A stretch of DNA of 64,000 nt from Cereibacter sphaeroides (GCA_003243455.1 QFQS01000001.1:310001-374000); one strand, 5' to 3'. Numbered from the stretch's first letter, positions 6,968 through 16,981 are shown. Translations and numbers: made by a program. Notes: generated by a model from the letters alone, not told the origin.

Positions 6968-8521
6968 ATGGCCGACGCGGGCAACATCTTCGTGGGCGGC
7001 GGAGCAGAGGCTTATGCCCTGCCGCAGGAACTGCTGCTTGGCTATGGCAACCGCCACGGGCTGATCGCGGGTGCAACCGGCACCGGCAAGACGGTCACGC
7101 TCCAGGTCCTGGCCGAGGGATTTTCCGCCGCAGGCGTTCCCGTCTTTCTGGCCGATGTCAAAGGCGACCTGGCCGGCATATCTGTCGCCGGATCGGCTGC
7201 CGACAAGCGCACAGATGCCTTCCTGAAACGATCCGAGACGATCAAGTTTCCGCTGACCTACCGCGCTTTCCCCGTGACTTTTTGGGACTTGTTCGGTGAG
7301 CAAGGCCACCCGATCCGCGCCACCGTGGCTGAGATGGGGCCGCTGCTGCTATCGCGGCTGCTGGAACTGACCGAGCCGCAGGAGGGTGTCCTGAACATCG
7401 CCTTCCGCCTCTCGGATGAAGAGGGTTTGCCGCTTCTAGATCTGAAGGATCTCCAGGCACTGCTGGTGTTCATCGGAGAGAACGCATCCTCGATCGGTCT
7501 GCGCTATGGCAACGTTTCGCCCGCTACAGTTGGCTCGATCCAGCGGCGGCTGCTGGTGCTGGAAAATCAGGGTGGCAATCTGCTGTTCGGCGAGCCGGCC
7601 CTGGATCTGGCCGACCTGATGACATTGGACGAAACCGGGGCAGGGCGCGTCAACATCCTCGCCGCAGACAAGCTGATGGCATCGCCTCGGCTCTATGCCA
7701 CCTTCCTGTTGTGGATGCTGTCCGAACTGTTCGAGGTTCTGCCCGAGGTCGGCGATCCCGAGAAACCCAAGCTCGTATTCTTCTTCGACGAAGCGCACCT
7801 TCTGTTCAACGACGCGCCCAAGGCGCTGGTCGACAAGGTGGAACAGGTCGCGCGCCTTATCCGGTCAAAAGGCGTGGGCGTCTATTTCATCAGCCAAAGC
7901 CCCGACGACATTCCCGAGAATATCCTGGGCCAGCTTGGAAACCGGGTGCAGCACGCGCTGCGCGCCTTTACCGCCCGTGACCAGAAAGCGCTGAAGCTCG
8001 CCGCCCAGACCTATCGCGACAACCCGCGCTTCTCGACCGAGGATGCAATCCGCGAGGTAGGCACAGGCGAAGCGGTCACGTCTTTCCTGGAGGCGAAAGG
8101 TATTCCCGGCATGGTGGAACGCACACTGGTGCGCCCGCCCCATTCGCAGGCTGGACCCATCGACGCCGCCACCCGCGCCAGCCTGATCGCCGCATCGCCG
8201 TTCAAGGGCAAGTACGACACGACGCTGGATCGGGAGTCCGCTTTCGAGATCTTGCGCGACCGCGCAAGCAAGGCAGCAGAAGAGGTGCAGAAGGCCGAAG
8301 CGTCAAAGAACACCTCTGCGGAACTGAACGATGCCTTCAACAACGCCCGCCGCTGGGATGGTGGCACGACGGTAGCGCCCAAGGCCGCCCCGAAGCCTGC
8401 CGCGCGGCGTGGTGACTCGGTGGCCGAGGCGTTCGCGAAGTCTTTCGCCCGCCAGCTTGGCAGCAGGTCTGGGCAGGCTCTGGTACGCGGCGTACTGGGA
8501 TCGCTGTTCAAGGGGCGATAA
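6968..8521 (+). CDS. DUF853 (YjgR-like) AAA ATPase
   Basis: The 517-residue cytoplasmic P-loop ATPase belongs to the DUF853/YjgR family, related to the HerA/FtsK fold. Walker A is GATGTGKT with Lys41, and Walker B is VFFFDEAHLLF near residue 275. The start at 6968 is fixed by GGAGG six bases upstream; the longer frame has no such site. A low-complexity Lys/Ala/Pro-rich stretch of about 60 residues precedes a basic C-terminal helix. The molecular function of the family is unknown. It stands alone here, between the small-RNA gap and ccmF, without a NurA-type nuclease partner, so a DNA-processing role cannot be inferred from context. Confidence 0.85.
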   Translation: MADAGNIFVGGGAEAYALPQELLLGYGNRHGLIAGATGTGKTVTLQVLAEGFSAAGVPVFLADVKGDLAGISVAGSAADKRTDAFLKRSETIKFPLTYRAFPVTFWDLFGEQGHPIRATVAEMGPLLLSRLLELTEPQEGVLNIAFRLSDEEGLPLLDLKDLQALLVFIGENASSIGLRYGNVSPATVGSIQRRLLVLENQGGNLLFGEPALDLADLMTLDETGAGRVNILAADKLMASPRLYATFLLWMLSELFEVLPEVGDPEKPKLVFFFDEAHLLFNDAPKALVDKVEQVARLIRSKGVGVYFISQSPDDIPENILGQLGNRVQHALRAFTARDQKALKLAAQTYRDNPRFSTEDAIREVGTGEAVTSFLEAKGIPGMVERTLVRPPHSQAGPIDAATRASLIAASPFKGKYDTTLDRESAFEILRDRASKAAEEVQKAEASKNTSAELNDAFNNARRWDGGTTVAPKAAPKPAARRGDSVAEAFAKSFARQLGSRSGQALVRGVLGSLFKGR

Positions 8522-8613
8522 GCTCGTTCAAAGCCGCGGCATCGCGGCGCATCCCCATTGGAGCGGACGCGTCTTTCCCGTAGGATCGCGTCTGCAAGAG
8601 GGTGACAGCAACG

Positions 8614-10587
8614 ATGATCGCAGAACTTGGCCATTTCGTATTGGTGCTGGCTTTTGGCGTGGCTCTGATCCAGTCGGTCGTGCCGCTGATCGGAGCGCAG
8701 AAAAGATGGGACGGCTGGATGGCCGTGGCCGAACCTGCAGCCCTGATCCAGGTGATCCTGATCGGTTTCGCCTTTGCGGCGCTGATGTTCTCTTTCGTGA
8801 CCTCGGACTTTTCGCTGCGTCTCGTGACTATGAACTCGCACAGCCTCAAGCCGCTGATCTACAAAATCTCCGGCGTATGGGGGAACCACGAGGGGTCGCT
8901 GCTGCTCTGGACGCTTATCCTGTCGATTTACGGCGCCTGCGTGGCCTTGTTTGGGGGCAATCTGCCGCCGGTGCTCAGGGCGCGTGTATTGTCCGTGCAG
9001 GGGATGATCGGCCTCGCCTTTCTGGCTTTCATGCTGTTCACCTCGAACCCCTTCCTGCGGCTGGTGTCGCCCCCCTTCGACGGACAGGATCTGAACCCCC
9101 TGCTGCAGGATCCGGGCCTCGCCTTCCATCCGCCCTTCCTTTACCTCGGCTATGTCGGTCTCTCGATGACATTTTCCTTCGCCGTCGCCGCCCTGATCGA
9201 GGGGCGCGTCGATTCCGCCTGGGCGCGCTGGGTCCGTCCATGGGCGCTGACGGCATGGATATTCCTGACGATCGGCATCGCGCTTGGCTCGTGGTGGGCC
9301 TATTACGAACTCGGCTGGGGCGGTTTCTGGTTCTGGGATCCGGTCGAGAACGCCTCTTTCATGCCGTGGCTGATCGCTGGCGCTCTCTTGCACTCGGCTG
9401 TCGTCGTGGAAAAGCGCGAGGCACTGAAAAGCTGGACCATACTGCTGGCCATCATGGCCTTCGGATTCTCTCTTATCGGCACCTTCATCGTTCGCTCCGG
9501 CATACTTACCAGTGTCCACGCCTTCGCCAATGACCCGGAACGCGGCGTCTTCGTGCTTGGCATCGTCGCCGTATTCATGGGCGGCGCGCTGATCCTTTTC
9601 GCCGTGCGCGCCGGCGCGATGGAGGCAAAGGGCGTTTTCACGCCGATCAGCCGCGAAAGCGCCATGATCGCCAACAACCTGCTGCTGTCTGTATCCTGCT
9701 TTGTCGTCTTTGTCGGCACGCTCTGGCCGTTGATGGCCGAATTGATCTTCGGTCGCAAACTGTCGGTCGGTCCGCCCTTTTTCGACATGGCATTTACCCC
9801 CTTTATGGTGGCGCTGGCGGTCATCCTGCCCATTGGTGCAATCCTGCCCTGGAAGCGCGGGCACCTTTCCCGCGCGATAGAGCCGATCTGGCCCGCGCTG
9901 ATGCTTGCGCTTGTGCTGGGCGCGCTGGTCTGGACGATGCAGACCGGCCGGGCCTTCCTTGGACCCGTCGGGGTTCTACTGGGAACCTGGGTGGTCTTGG
10001 GAGCGATAAGTGATCTTGCCTACCGCGTCGGCCGCTGTTCCCTTGGAATGAAGTTGCAGCGCATGCGCCGGTTGCCGCGCGCCGACTGGGGCAAAATGGT
10101 GGCCCATAGCGGTTTCGGGATCACGGTTTTCGCGATTTCTGCCGTTCTCGCTTGGCAGACCGAGGACATCCGCGTTGTCCGTGTGGGCGAGAGCTATGAG
10201 ATCGGGCGCTATTCTGTCCTCCTGAAGGATGTGAAAAAGGTGCCAGGGGCGAATTACACCAGCACCATGGCCGAGATGGTGGTTTCGCGCGACGGCCGCG
10301 TGGTGGCGACGCTTCGCCCCGAAAAACGCATGTATCACGTAGCCCAGATGCCGACGACCGAAGCGGGCATTGACTACCGTCTTATGCGCGATCTCTACCT
10401 GGTTATCGGAGACGAACAGGCAGACGGCGGTTGGGCGGTGCGCAGCTACATCAAGCCATTCGTCAACTGGCTCTGGATCGGTGCCCTGATCATGGCGCTT
10501 GGCGGTGGGCTCAGCCTGTCCGACCGTCGCCACCGCCTTGCCGCCGGAGCGCGTCGTCCTATCCGGACAGCGGTCGCTGCGGAATGA
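8614..10587 (+). CDS. ccmF: Cytochrome c biogenesis heme lyase subunit CcmF
   Basis: CcmF is the large membrane subunit of the system I heme lyase that ligates heme to apocytochrome c in the periplasm. The 657-residue protein is strongly hydrophobic with many transmembrane helices. It carries the family hallmark WWD region (WGGFWFWDPVENASFMPWL, about residues 235-253) and an early WGNHEGSLLLW motif. A large periplasmic C-terminal domain precedes the last helix. The start at 8614 (MIAELGHF) gives an immediate N-terminal membrane segment. The ccmE gene usually found upstream is absent here. The stop overlaps the ccmH start by four bases. Confidence 0.95.
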   Translation: MIAELGHFVLVLAFGVALIQSVVPLIGAQKRWDGWMAVAEPAALIQVILIGFAFAALMFSFVTSDFSLRLVTMNSHSLKPLIYKISGVWGNHEGSLLLWTLILSIYGACVALFGGNLPPVLRARVLSVQGMIGLAFLAFMLFTSNPFLRLVSPPFDGQDLNPLLQDPGLAFHPPFLYLGYVGLSMTFSFAVAALIEGRVDSAWARWVRPWALTAWIFLTIGIALGSWWAYYELGWGGFWFWDPVENASFMPWLIAGALLHSAVVVEKREALKSWTILLAIMAFGFSLIGTFIVRSGILTSVHAFANDPERGVFVLGIVAVFMGGALILFAVRAGAMEAKGVFTPISRESAMIANNLLLSVSCFVVFVGTLWPLMAELIFGRKLSVGPPFFDMAFTPFMVALAVILPIGAILPWKRGHLSRAIEPIWPALMLALVLGALVWTMQTGRAFLGPVGVLLGTWVVLGAISDLAYRVGRCSLGMKLQRMRRLPRADWGKMVAHSGFGITVFAISAVLAWQTEDIRVVRVGESYEIGRYSVLLKDVKKVPGANYTSTMAEMVVSRDGRVVATLRPEKRMYHVAQMPTTEAGIDYRLMRDLYLVIGDEQADGGWAVRSYIKPFVNWLWIGALIMALGGGLSLSDRRHRLAAGARRPIRTAVAAE

Positions 10588-11042
10588 GGCGGACCATCCT
10601 TGCGCTGGCGCTTGTCACACTCGCTGCTCCCGTGGCGGCGATCCAGCCCGACGAGGTGCTGTCCGATCCCGTGCTTGAGGCGCGCGCACGCGAATTGTCC
10701 AAGGAACTGCGCTGCCTGGTATGCCGCAACGAAAGCATAGATGAATCGAACGCTGATCTGGCTCGCGATCTGCGCCTCCTGCTGCGCGAACGTCTGGTGG
10801 CTGGCGACAGCGACCAACAGGCGATCGCATTCATTGTTGACCGCTACGGCGAATACGTGCTGCTGAACCCCACGGTCAGCGGATCGAACCTGATCCTCTG
10901 GATCGCGGGCCCCGCCATGCTGGCGGGCGGCGCTCTCATCTCCGCGCTCTACCTCCGCCGTCGTCATAGGACGCCAGAGCCGCAAGCAGCAGCGCTCAAT
11001 GAGGCCGAGACGCGGCGGCTGGATCAAATCCTGAAAGACTGA
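10584..11042 (+). CDS. ccmH: Cytochrome c biogenesis thiol protein CcmH/CycL
   Basis: CcmH reduces the haem-binding cysteines of apocytochrome c and passes it to CcmF. The 152-residue protein has a signal peptide (MRRTILALALVTLAAPVAA), a three-helix periplasmic domain bearing the redox pair Cys44-x-x-Cys47 in LRCLVCRN, and one C-terminal membrane helix followed by a basic tail. ATGA overlap with ccmF implies co-translation. The TPR part found in the longer E. coli CcmH is absent, as in other alphaproteobacteria where it is a separate gene (ccmI); that gene is not in this window. Confidence 0.94.
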   Translation: MRRTILALALVTLAAPVAAIQPDEVLSDPVLEARARELSKELRCLVCRNESIDESNADLARDLRLLLRERLVAGDSDQQAIAFIVDRYGEYVLLNPTVSGSNLILWIAGPAMLAGGALISALYLRRRHRTPEPQAAALNEAETRRLDQILKD

Positions 11043-11109
11043 CGCTCCGTTCCGCTAGTCCTCTGACACTTCCGCCGCCTATGCTGGCGCGGAAAATCGG
11101 GGGGATGCG

Positions 11110-11880
11110 ATGCAGATGACAACCTTTGTTCAGGAGGCTGGCCTTGCCGTCCTGACGCTGAGCCGCCCCGAACTGATGAACGCTCTCAACGCCACAATGC
11201 GGCAGGAATTGCGGACTGCGATTGAGATCGCCGCCCGTAGCGCAAGGGTGCTGGTCCTGACAGGCGCGGGCCGCGCCTTCTGCTCTGGTCAGGATCTGTC
11301 GGACCGCATCGCAGGCGCAGACTTTGACCTTGAGGCGACCCTGCGCGACGAATACGAACCTCTCCTTCGCGAGCTTTACGTCTGTCCCATCCCCACGATC
11401 GCGGCCGTCAACGGCGCCGCTGCGGGGGCAGGTGCCAACCTTGCCCTTGCCTGCGACGTGGTGATCGCCACCGAAAGCGCCAGCTTCATTCAGGCCTTTA
11501 CCCGCATCGGCCTGATACCTGACGCGGGCGGCACCTGGACCCTGCCGCGCCAGATCGGTTCCGCCCGCGCCATGGGCGCGATGCTGTTCGCCGACAGGAT
11601 CGGCGCGCGACAAGCCGCCGACTGGGGGATGATCTACGAATGTGTCCCGGACGACGTCTTCGTCACCCATTGGCAGGCCCGTGCCCACCATCTGGCCAAT
11701 GGTCCGACCGCCGCCTATGCCGCGCTGAAACAGGCGCTACGCGCCAGCCCCGGCAATGGCCTTGAACAGCAACTGGCGTTGGAGGCGCGCCTGCAAGGCC
11801 AGTGCGGCGCGACCGCGGACTTCAACGAAGGCGTCGCGGCCTTCCTTGAAAAACGTGCTGCCCGGTTCGTGGGGCGCTAG
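11110..11880 (+). CDS. paaG: Enoyl-CoA hydratase/isomerase, PaaG-like
   Basis: The 256-residue crotonase-fold enzyme closely resembles PaaG, the ring-1,2-epoxyphenylacetyl-CoA isomerase of phenylacetate degradation. Family signatures are GRAFCSGQDLSDR (about 56-68), the oxyanion-hole segment NGAAAGAGANLALACD (about 102-117) and IGLIPDAGGTW (acidic residue in place of the usual hydratase Glu). No other paa gene is nearby and it follows ccmFH instead, so a general acyl-CoA isomerase or hydratase role is also possible. The last four bases overlap the convergent ilvH. Confidence 0.8.
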   Translation: MQMTTFVQEAGLAVLTLSRPELMNALNATMRQELRTAIEIAARSARVLVLTGAGRAFCSGQDLSDRIAGADFDLEATLRDEYEPLLRELYVCPIPTIAAVNGAAAGAGANLALACDVVIATESASFIQAFTRIGLIPDAGGTWTLPRQIGSARAMGAMLFADRIGARQAADWGMIYECVPDDVFVTHWQARAHHLANGPTAAYAALKQALRASPGNGLEQQLALEARLQGQCGATADFNEGVAAFLEKRAARFVGR

Positions 11881-12437
11881 GCCCCCCGCGCCAGCGCCGC
11901 AACCCCGGTCCGCGCGATCTCGCGCAGACCAAGCGGGCGCATCAGATCGGCGAAGGCGTCGATCTTTTCCGGCGTGCCCGTCATCTCGAACACAAAGCTT
12001 TCCAGCGTGGAATCAACCACGTTCGCCCGGAAAATCTCGGCCAGCCGCAGTGCCTCGATCCGGTGCTCACCCTTGCCTGCGACCTTGAACAGCGCCAGTT
12101 CCCGCTGCACCGCAGGACCGTCCACGGTCAAGTCATGCACCTCATGCACCGGCACCATGCGTTCCAGCTGCGCCTTGATCTGCTCAATCACCTGCGGCGT
12201 GCCGGTGGTCACCACGGTGATGCGGCTCCGATGCCCGGTGTGATCGACCTCGGCCACGGTCAGGCTGTCGATGTTGTAGCCCCGCCCCGAGAACAGACCG
12301 ATGACACGGGCAAGAACCCCGCTTTCGTTGTCCACGACCACGGCCAGCGTATGGCTCTCATTGATCTCGGTATAAGGATCGCGAAGGTCATAGGCGGAGT
12401 GGCTCGACGAGCCTTTCTTGATGTTGAGCGGCGACAT
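11877..12437 (-). CDS. ilvH: Acetolactate synthase small (regulatory) subunit IlvH
   Basis: This regulatory subunit of acetohydroxyacid synthase III binds valine and stimulates the catalytic subunit. The 186-residue protein has an N-terminal ACT domain (THTLAVVVDNESGVLARVIG region, about 28-100) with the typical GLFSGRGYNIDSL motif, and a C-terminal ACT-like domain (about 105-180). It lies 73 bp downstream of ilvI on the same strand and should share its transcript and attenuator. Its 3' end overlaps paaG by four bases in tail-to-tail orientation. Confidence 0.96.
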   Translation of the reverse strand: MSPLNIKKGSSSHSAYDLRDPYTEINESHTLAVVVDNESGVLARVIGLFSGRGYNIDSLTVAEVDHTGHRSRITVVTTGTPQVIEQIKAQLERMVPVHEVHDLTVDGPAVQRELALFKVAGKGEHRIEALRLAEIFRANVVDSTLESFVFEMTGTPEKIDAFADLMRPLGLREIARTGVAALARGA

Positions 12438-12472
12438 TGGGCCTGCTCCCTTCCTGTCATTCTTCTGTTCAC

Positions 12473-12510
12473 AAATATCCCGGGGGTCCGGGGGCAGAGC
12501 CCCCGGCGCC
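12473..12510 (-). repeat. GC-rich hairpin repeat between ilvI and ilvH
   Basis: Read on the minus strand, CCGGGGGC-TCT-GCCCCCGG forms a strong hairpin followed by ACCCCCGGGATATTTG. It lies directly after the ilvI stop. From general knowledge this GCCGGGGGC...GCCCCCGG...ATATTT pattern is abundant as an intergenic element in Rhodobacterales genomes. Only one good copy is seen in this window. Confidence 0.6.
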
Positions 12511-14313
<1,803 letters not shown>

Positions 14314-14355
14314 CGTCTGTATCCTCTGCCGCCGCCCTTGGGGCGTCTTTCGCGC

Positions 14356-14386
14356 AACAAAAAGCCCCCGGGTTTCAATCGGGGGC
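14356..14386 (-). terminator. Attenuator terminator of the ilvIH leader
   Basis: The minus strand has a 7-bp GC stem (GCCCCCG at 14370-14364 with CGGGGGC at 14386-14380) followed by TTTTTGTT, ending about 40 nt before the ilvI start. A second perfect 9-bp pairing (GCGCATGGG / CCCATGCGC, 14420-14428 with 14385-14393) shares its last bases with this stem. It begins within the final codons of the leader peptide, so it could act as the competing antiterminator. Confidence 0.8.
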
Positions 14387-14412
14387 GCATGGGAACCTTT
14401 ATGGTAAAACCG

Positions 14413-14460
14413 TCACCGGCCCATGCGCTTTAACCCTACAAGTACAAGAATGCTGGCCAC
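14413..14460 (-). CDS. ilvIH leader peptide (attenuation peptide MASILVLVGLKRMGR)
   Basis: A 15-codon frame starts with GTG at 14460 behind a good ribosome binding site (GGAGG at 14471-14467, six-base spacing). It reads MASILVLVGLKRMGR: seven residues in a row (ILVLVGL) contain six branched-chain amino acids. That is the classic sensor for charged Ile, Leu and Val tRNAs. It begins about 20 nt after the predicted transcription start and ends 27 nt before the terminator stem. An overlapping ATG frame in another phase lacks such codon bias. This gene is too short for routine gene callers. Confidence 0.8.
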   Translation of the reverse strand: MASILVLVGLKRMGR

Positions 14461-14486
14461 CGCCTGCCTCCATCAACCTGTTGGGG

Positions 14487-14515
14487 AACCTAAGCGCGGG
14501 AATCGGGGGCGTCAA
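14487..14515 (-). promoter_or_regulatory. Promoter of the ilvIH operon
   Basis: TTGACG (14515-14510) and TAGGTT (14492-14487) are spaced by 17 bp. The expected start near 14480 leaves a short lead to the leader-peptide ribosome binding site, as is normal for attenuated operons. Confidence 0.7.
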
Positions 14516-14612
14516 CGGGGAAATGCAGGCAGAAACTGTCGCGAACACATATTTTTTGGTAATAATATTTCTGAATCGGCGACTGAGTTTGAAAGAAATG
14601 AAATTTTCCGGC

Positions 14613-14999
14613 TCAATAGCGCTGGATCAGATCCCAGTGATTGCCGAACGGGTCACGCCAGACCGCGACGATGCCATAGGGCTCGAACCGCGGCTCTTCC
14701 TCAAAGCGGATGCCGGCGGCCATCATGCGCGCGTGATCCCGGGCGAAGTCATCGGTTTCAAGGAACAGGAAAACGCGGCCCCCGGTCTGGTTTCCGATGG
14801 CCTGTTCCTGCTGCACCCCCGCAGCGCGAGCCAGCAGCAACTGCGCACCACCGCCCGGAGGCTCGACAGTGACCCAGCGTTTGGTGCCCTGGTCTATGTC
14901 GGACGTCAGCCGAAACCCCATGACGCCCACGAAGAACTCGATCGCCTCATCATAGTCCCGCACGACCAGCGCGACCGCAGCCAGACGGGCCTTGCTCAT
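14613..14999 (-). CDS. VOC (glyoxalase/bleomycin-resistance) family protein
   Basis: The 128-residue protein has the two beta-alpha-beta-beta-beta repeats of the vicinal oxygen chelate fold (LAAVALVVRDYDEAIEFF at the start, then GRVFLFLETDDFARDHARM). Family members bind a metal and act as dioxygenases, glyoxalases or resistance proteins. Nothing here fixes the substrate, and the C-terminal DPFGNHWDL motif is common to many subfamilies. It overlaps the end of bpt by four bases and is probably expressed with it. Confidence 0.85.
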   Translation of the reverse strand: MSKARLAAVALVVRDYDEAIEFFVGVMGFRLTSDIDQGTKRWVTVEPPGGGAQLLLARAAGVQQEQAIGNQTGGRVFLFLETDDFARDHARMMAAGIRFEEEPRFEPYGIVAVWRDPFGNHWDLIQRY

Positions 15000-15829
15000 T
15001 CGCGAGAGCGGCTGTCGGGCAGGGTAATCCGCGCCACCTGTTCGGCGATGGGATCGACCGACAGCGGGTGCAATTCGGCCTTGTGATATGCAGGATCACC
15101 GATTTCCTGCCACTGGCCGCCCTTGTAGATTTCCAGTGCACCGAACTTGGCCTTGTAGCCCATCTTGCGGCTGCCCGGCACCCAATAGCCAAGGTAGACG
15201 TAGGGCAGCCCCGCCTCACGCGCGATGTCGACATGATCAAGCACCACGTAAGTGCCAAGACTCGCATCCATCAGGTCGGGGTCGTAGAATGAATAGACCA
15301 TGCTCAACCCGTCATCCAGCAGGTCGGTCAGGCAGACGGCGGCCAGTTGACGCCCGCTCTCGCCCGACATGGGCGGCCTTGTATATTCGATGACGCGGCT
15401 GCGGATCGGCGTTTCCTCGATCATGGCGGCGAATTCGAAGATATCCATGTCCGCCATGCCGCCATCGGCATGGCGCGTGTCCAGATAGCGACGGAACAGC
15501 GCATACTGGTCCTCGGTCGCCCAGGGGCTGGTCGCGTTGCGCATCAGATCGACATTGCGCCGCATAACCCGTTTCTGCGTACGAGACGGCTCGAAATCCG
15601 CCACCCGGATCCGGGCAGAGATACAGGCGGAACACTCGGCGCAGGACGGGCGATACAGCACGTTCTGCGACCGCCGGAACCCCTGCTTCGACAGCGTATC
15701 GTTCAGCTTCTGTGCATGTTCCCCCTGCAACGCCGTGAACAATTTCCGTTCCATCCGCCCCTCGAGGTAGGGGCAGGCTTGCGGTGCCGTCACATAGAAC
15801 TGGGGCGCAATGGGAAGGGTATGGCGCAT
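14996..15829 (-). CDS. bpt: Leucyl/aspartate-glutamate-tRNA-protein transferase Bpt
   Basis: Bpt moves leucine from Leu-tRNA onto N-terminal Asp or Glu of proteins, marking them for ClpAP through the N-degron pathway. The 277-residue protein is of normal length. Family features include CPYLEGRMERKLFT near residue 19, the cysteine-rich YRPSCAECSACISARI (about 59-74) and the acyltransferase-like GTYVVLDHVDIAREAGLPYVYLGYWV region in the C-terminal half. The symbol ate is sometimes used for the same family. The VOC gene is translationally coupled downstream. Confidence 0.93.
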   Translation of the reverse strand: MRHTLPIAPQFYVTAPQACPYLEGRMERKLFTALQGEHAQKLNDTLSKQGFRRSQNVLYRPSCAECSACISARIRVADFEPSRTQKRVMRRNVDLMRNATSPWATEDQYALFRRYLDTRHADGGMADMDIFEFAAMIEETPIRSRVIEYTRPPMSGESGRQLAAVCLTDLLDDGLSMVYSFYDPDLMDASLGTYVVLDHVDIAREAGLPYVYLGYWVPGSRKMGYKAKFGALEIYKGGQWQEIGDPAYHKAELHPLSVDPIAEQVARITLPDSRSRE

Positions 15830-15897
15830 GTTGCAACAGGATCAGGGATTATGCGACGTTAGCAAGGCCTGATCGTGTCGCCAAGCGGCGAGTTGGA

Positions 15898-16377
15898 TCA
15901 GCCCCGCGCGGGGCGATTGATCGCCACAGTATTCAGCACAAGGTCGGTCAACCCCTGCCCACGCGGACCGGTCGCCATCAGCATCATCGACAAAAGCTGT
16001 GGCAGCATCGTTCCGATGGTCAGCGTATAGCCCAGCACATGCAGAAAGGCGGTCGCTACGTCGAAATGCTGGCCGTTGCGGTCGCGGAATTCGATTGCCA
16101 TCAACCGCATACCGGGCGTTGCCGATTTACGGGCAAGCGAGATCGTGCGGTAGATGAAACTGATGGTGAAATACAAGACCGGTAGGAAAAACAGCCCGAC
16201 AAAGGCCGTGAAGGGAATGATCACGATGGTGGTGATTGCGATCAGGATGGCATCCACCACCCATGCCAGCGCGCGTTTAAGCGGCACATCGGCATAGAAC
16301 TCGGCCTGGTAATCGGGGTCGGGCAGCGCGTAGGTCATCTGGCTCATCTGCGGCACATAAGGTGGCGCGCGGCCCAT
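15898..16377 (-). CDS. RDD family membrane protein
   Basis: This small integral membrane protein of up to 159 residues has the RDD-domain layout: an arginine in the first helix region (LKRALAWVVDAILIA), a second hydrophobic segment, then TPGMRLMAIEF and a last pair of helices. The family may take part in ion or small-molecule transport, but its role is not settled. ATGs at residues 11 and 14 are equally plausible starts, since no clear ribosome binding site marks any of them. It follows the DUF2852 gene by 25 bases and is probably co-transcribed. Confidence 0.8.
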   Translation of the reverse strand: MGRAPPYVPQMSQMTYALPDPDYQAEFYADVPLKRALAWVVDAILIAITTIVIIPFTAFVGLFFLPVLYFTISFIYRTISLARKSATPGMRLMAIEFRDRNGQHFDVATAFLHVLGYTLTIGTMLPQLLSMMLMATGPRGQGLTDLVLNTVAINRPARG

Positions 16378-16402
16378 TCAAAGGGGCCGCGCGAGATTGT
16401 CG

Positions 16403-16846
16403 TCAGTACTGGCCGGGCGCAGGGGTTTCCGGCGCAGTGGGGGGCGTCTGCGCATCGCGCGCACGCTGCTCCATGAAGGCATCGAACTCCTGCTTGTCCT
16501 TAGCGTCGCGCAGGCGCTGCAGGAAGGTCTCGAACGCTTCCTGCTCTTCCTCAAGGCGGCGCAGGGTTTCGTTCTTGTAGGCGTCGAAGGCCGTATTGCC
16601 CGAAGACATCCACGCACCGCGATGCATGTGGTTGTGACGGTGCGCGCGGCGACCGCCGCAGCCGAAGGAACGGTTGAACATGCGTTTGCTCCAGATCATG
16701 TAGGCCAGAAGGGCAAGGCCCGCGGGCCAGAAGAAGATGAAACCAAGGATCATTGCGGCAATCCAGGCCGGCTTGCCCCGGTCATCCAGCCAGGCTTCCG
16801 CGCGGGCGGGCCAGCTCGTGATGCCGGTCGAAGTCATGGTCGTCAT
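16403..16846 (-). CDS. DUF2852 family membrane protein
   Basis: The 147-residue protein has one strongly hydrophobic segment (about residues 27-50, KPAWIAAMILGFIFFWPAG). A basic Cys/His-rich stretch follows (FGCGGRRAHRHNHMH), then a coiled-coil-like Glu/Arg region (ETLRRLEEEQEAFETFLQ) and a Pro-rich tail. This matches DUF2852, a family found widely in alphaproteobacteria with no known function. Two perfect or near-perfect dyads lie just upstream, so the gene is probably under specific control. It heads a short operon with the RDD protein. Confidence 0.85.
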   Translation of the reverse strand: MTTMTSTGITSWPARAEAWLDDRGKPAWIAAMILGFIFFWPAGLALLAYMIWSKRMFNRSFGCGGRRAHRHNHMHRGAWMSSGNTAFDAYKNETLRRLEEEQEAFETFLQRLRDAKDKQEFDAFMEQRARDAQTPPTAPETPAPGQY

Positions 16847-16866
16847 GGGCGGTCTCCCGTGTTGGA

Positions 16867-16885
16867 ATGTGAAGCATCTTCACAT
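16867..16885 (-). promoter_or_regulatory. Perfect 19-bp dyad upstream of the DUF2852 gene
   Basis: ATGTGAAG-CAT-CTTCACAT is an inverted repeat with no mismatch, 20 bases before the start codon. The outer ATGT/ACAT resembles operators of PadR- or TetR-type repressors. A regulator gene is not present nearby. Confidence 0.5.
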
Positions 16886-16923
16886 GAAGAAATCTGGTGA
16901 GGTCGGGCTGCCCGGTCAAGATG

Positions 16924-16944
16924 TATGTTAAACTATTTTACATA
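16924..16944 (-). promoter_or_regulatory. Second dyad upstream of the DUF2852 gene
   Basis: TATGTTAAA-CTA-TTTTACATA has 9-bp arms with one mismatch and again ends in ATGT/ACAT. It lies 56 bp (centre to centre 58 bp) from the dyad at 16867-16885 in an AT-rich patch that probably holds the promoter. Confidence 0.4.
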
Positions 16945-16981
16945 GGCGGCACATAAGCGCCAATTGAAGGAATTAAGGCAC

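Noticed and set aside
8011..9864. A 617-codon frame antisense to the DUF853 and ccmF genes
   Set aside because: Same reason: a GC-driven shadow of real genes, with charged low-complexity translation.
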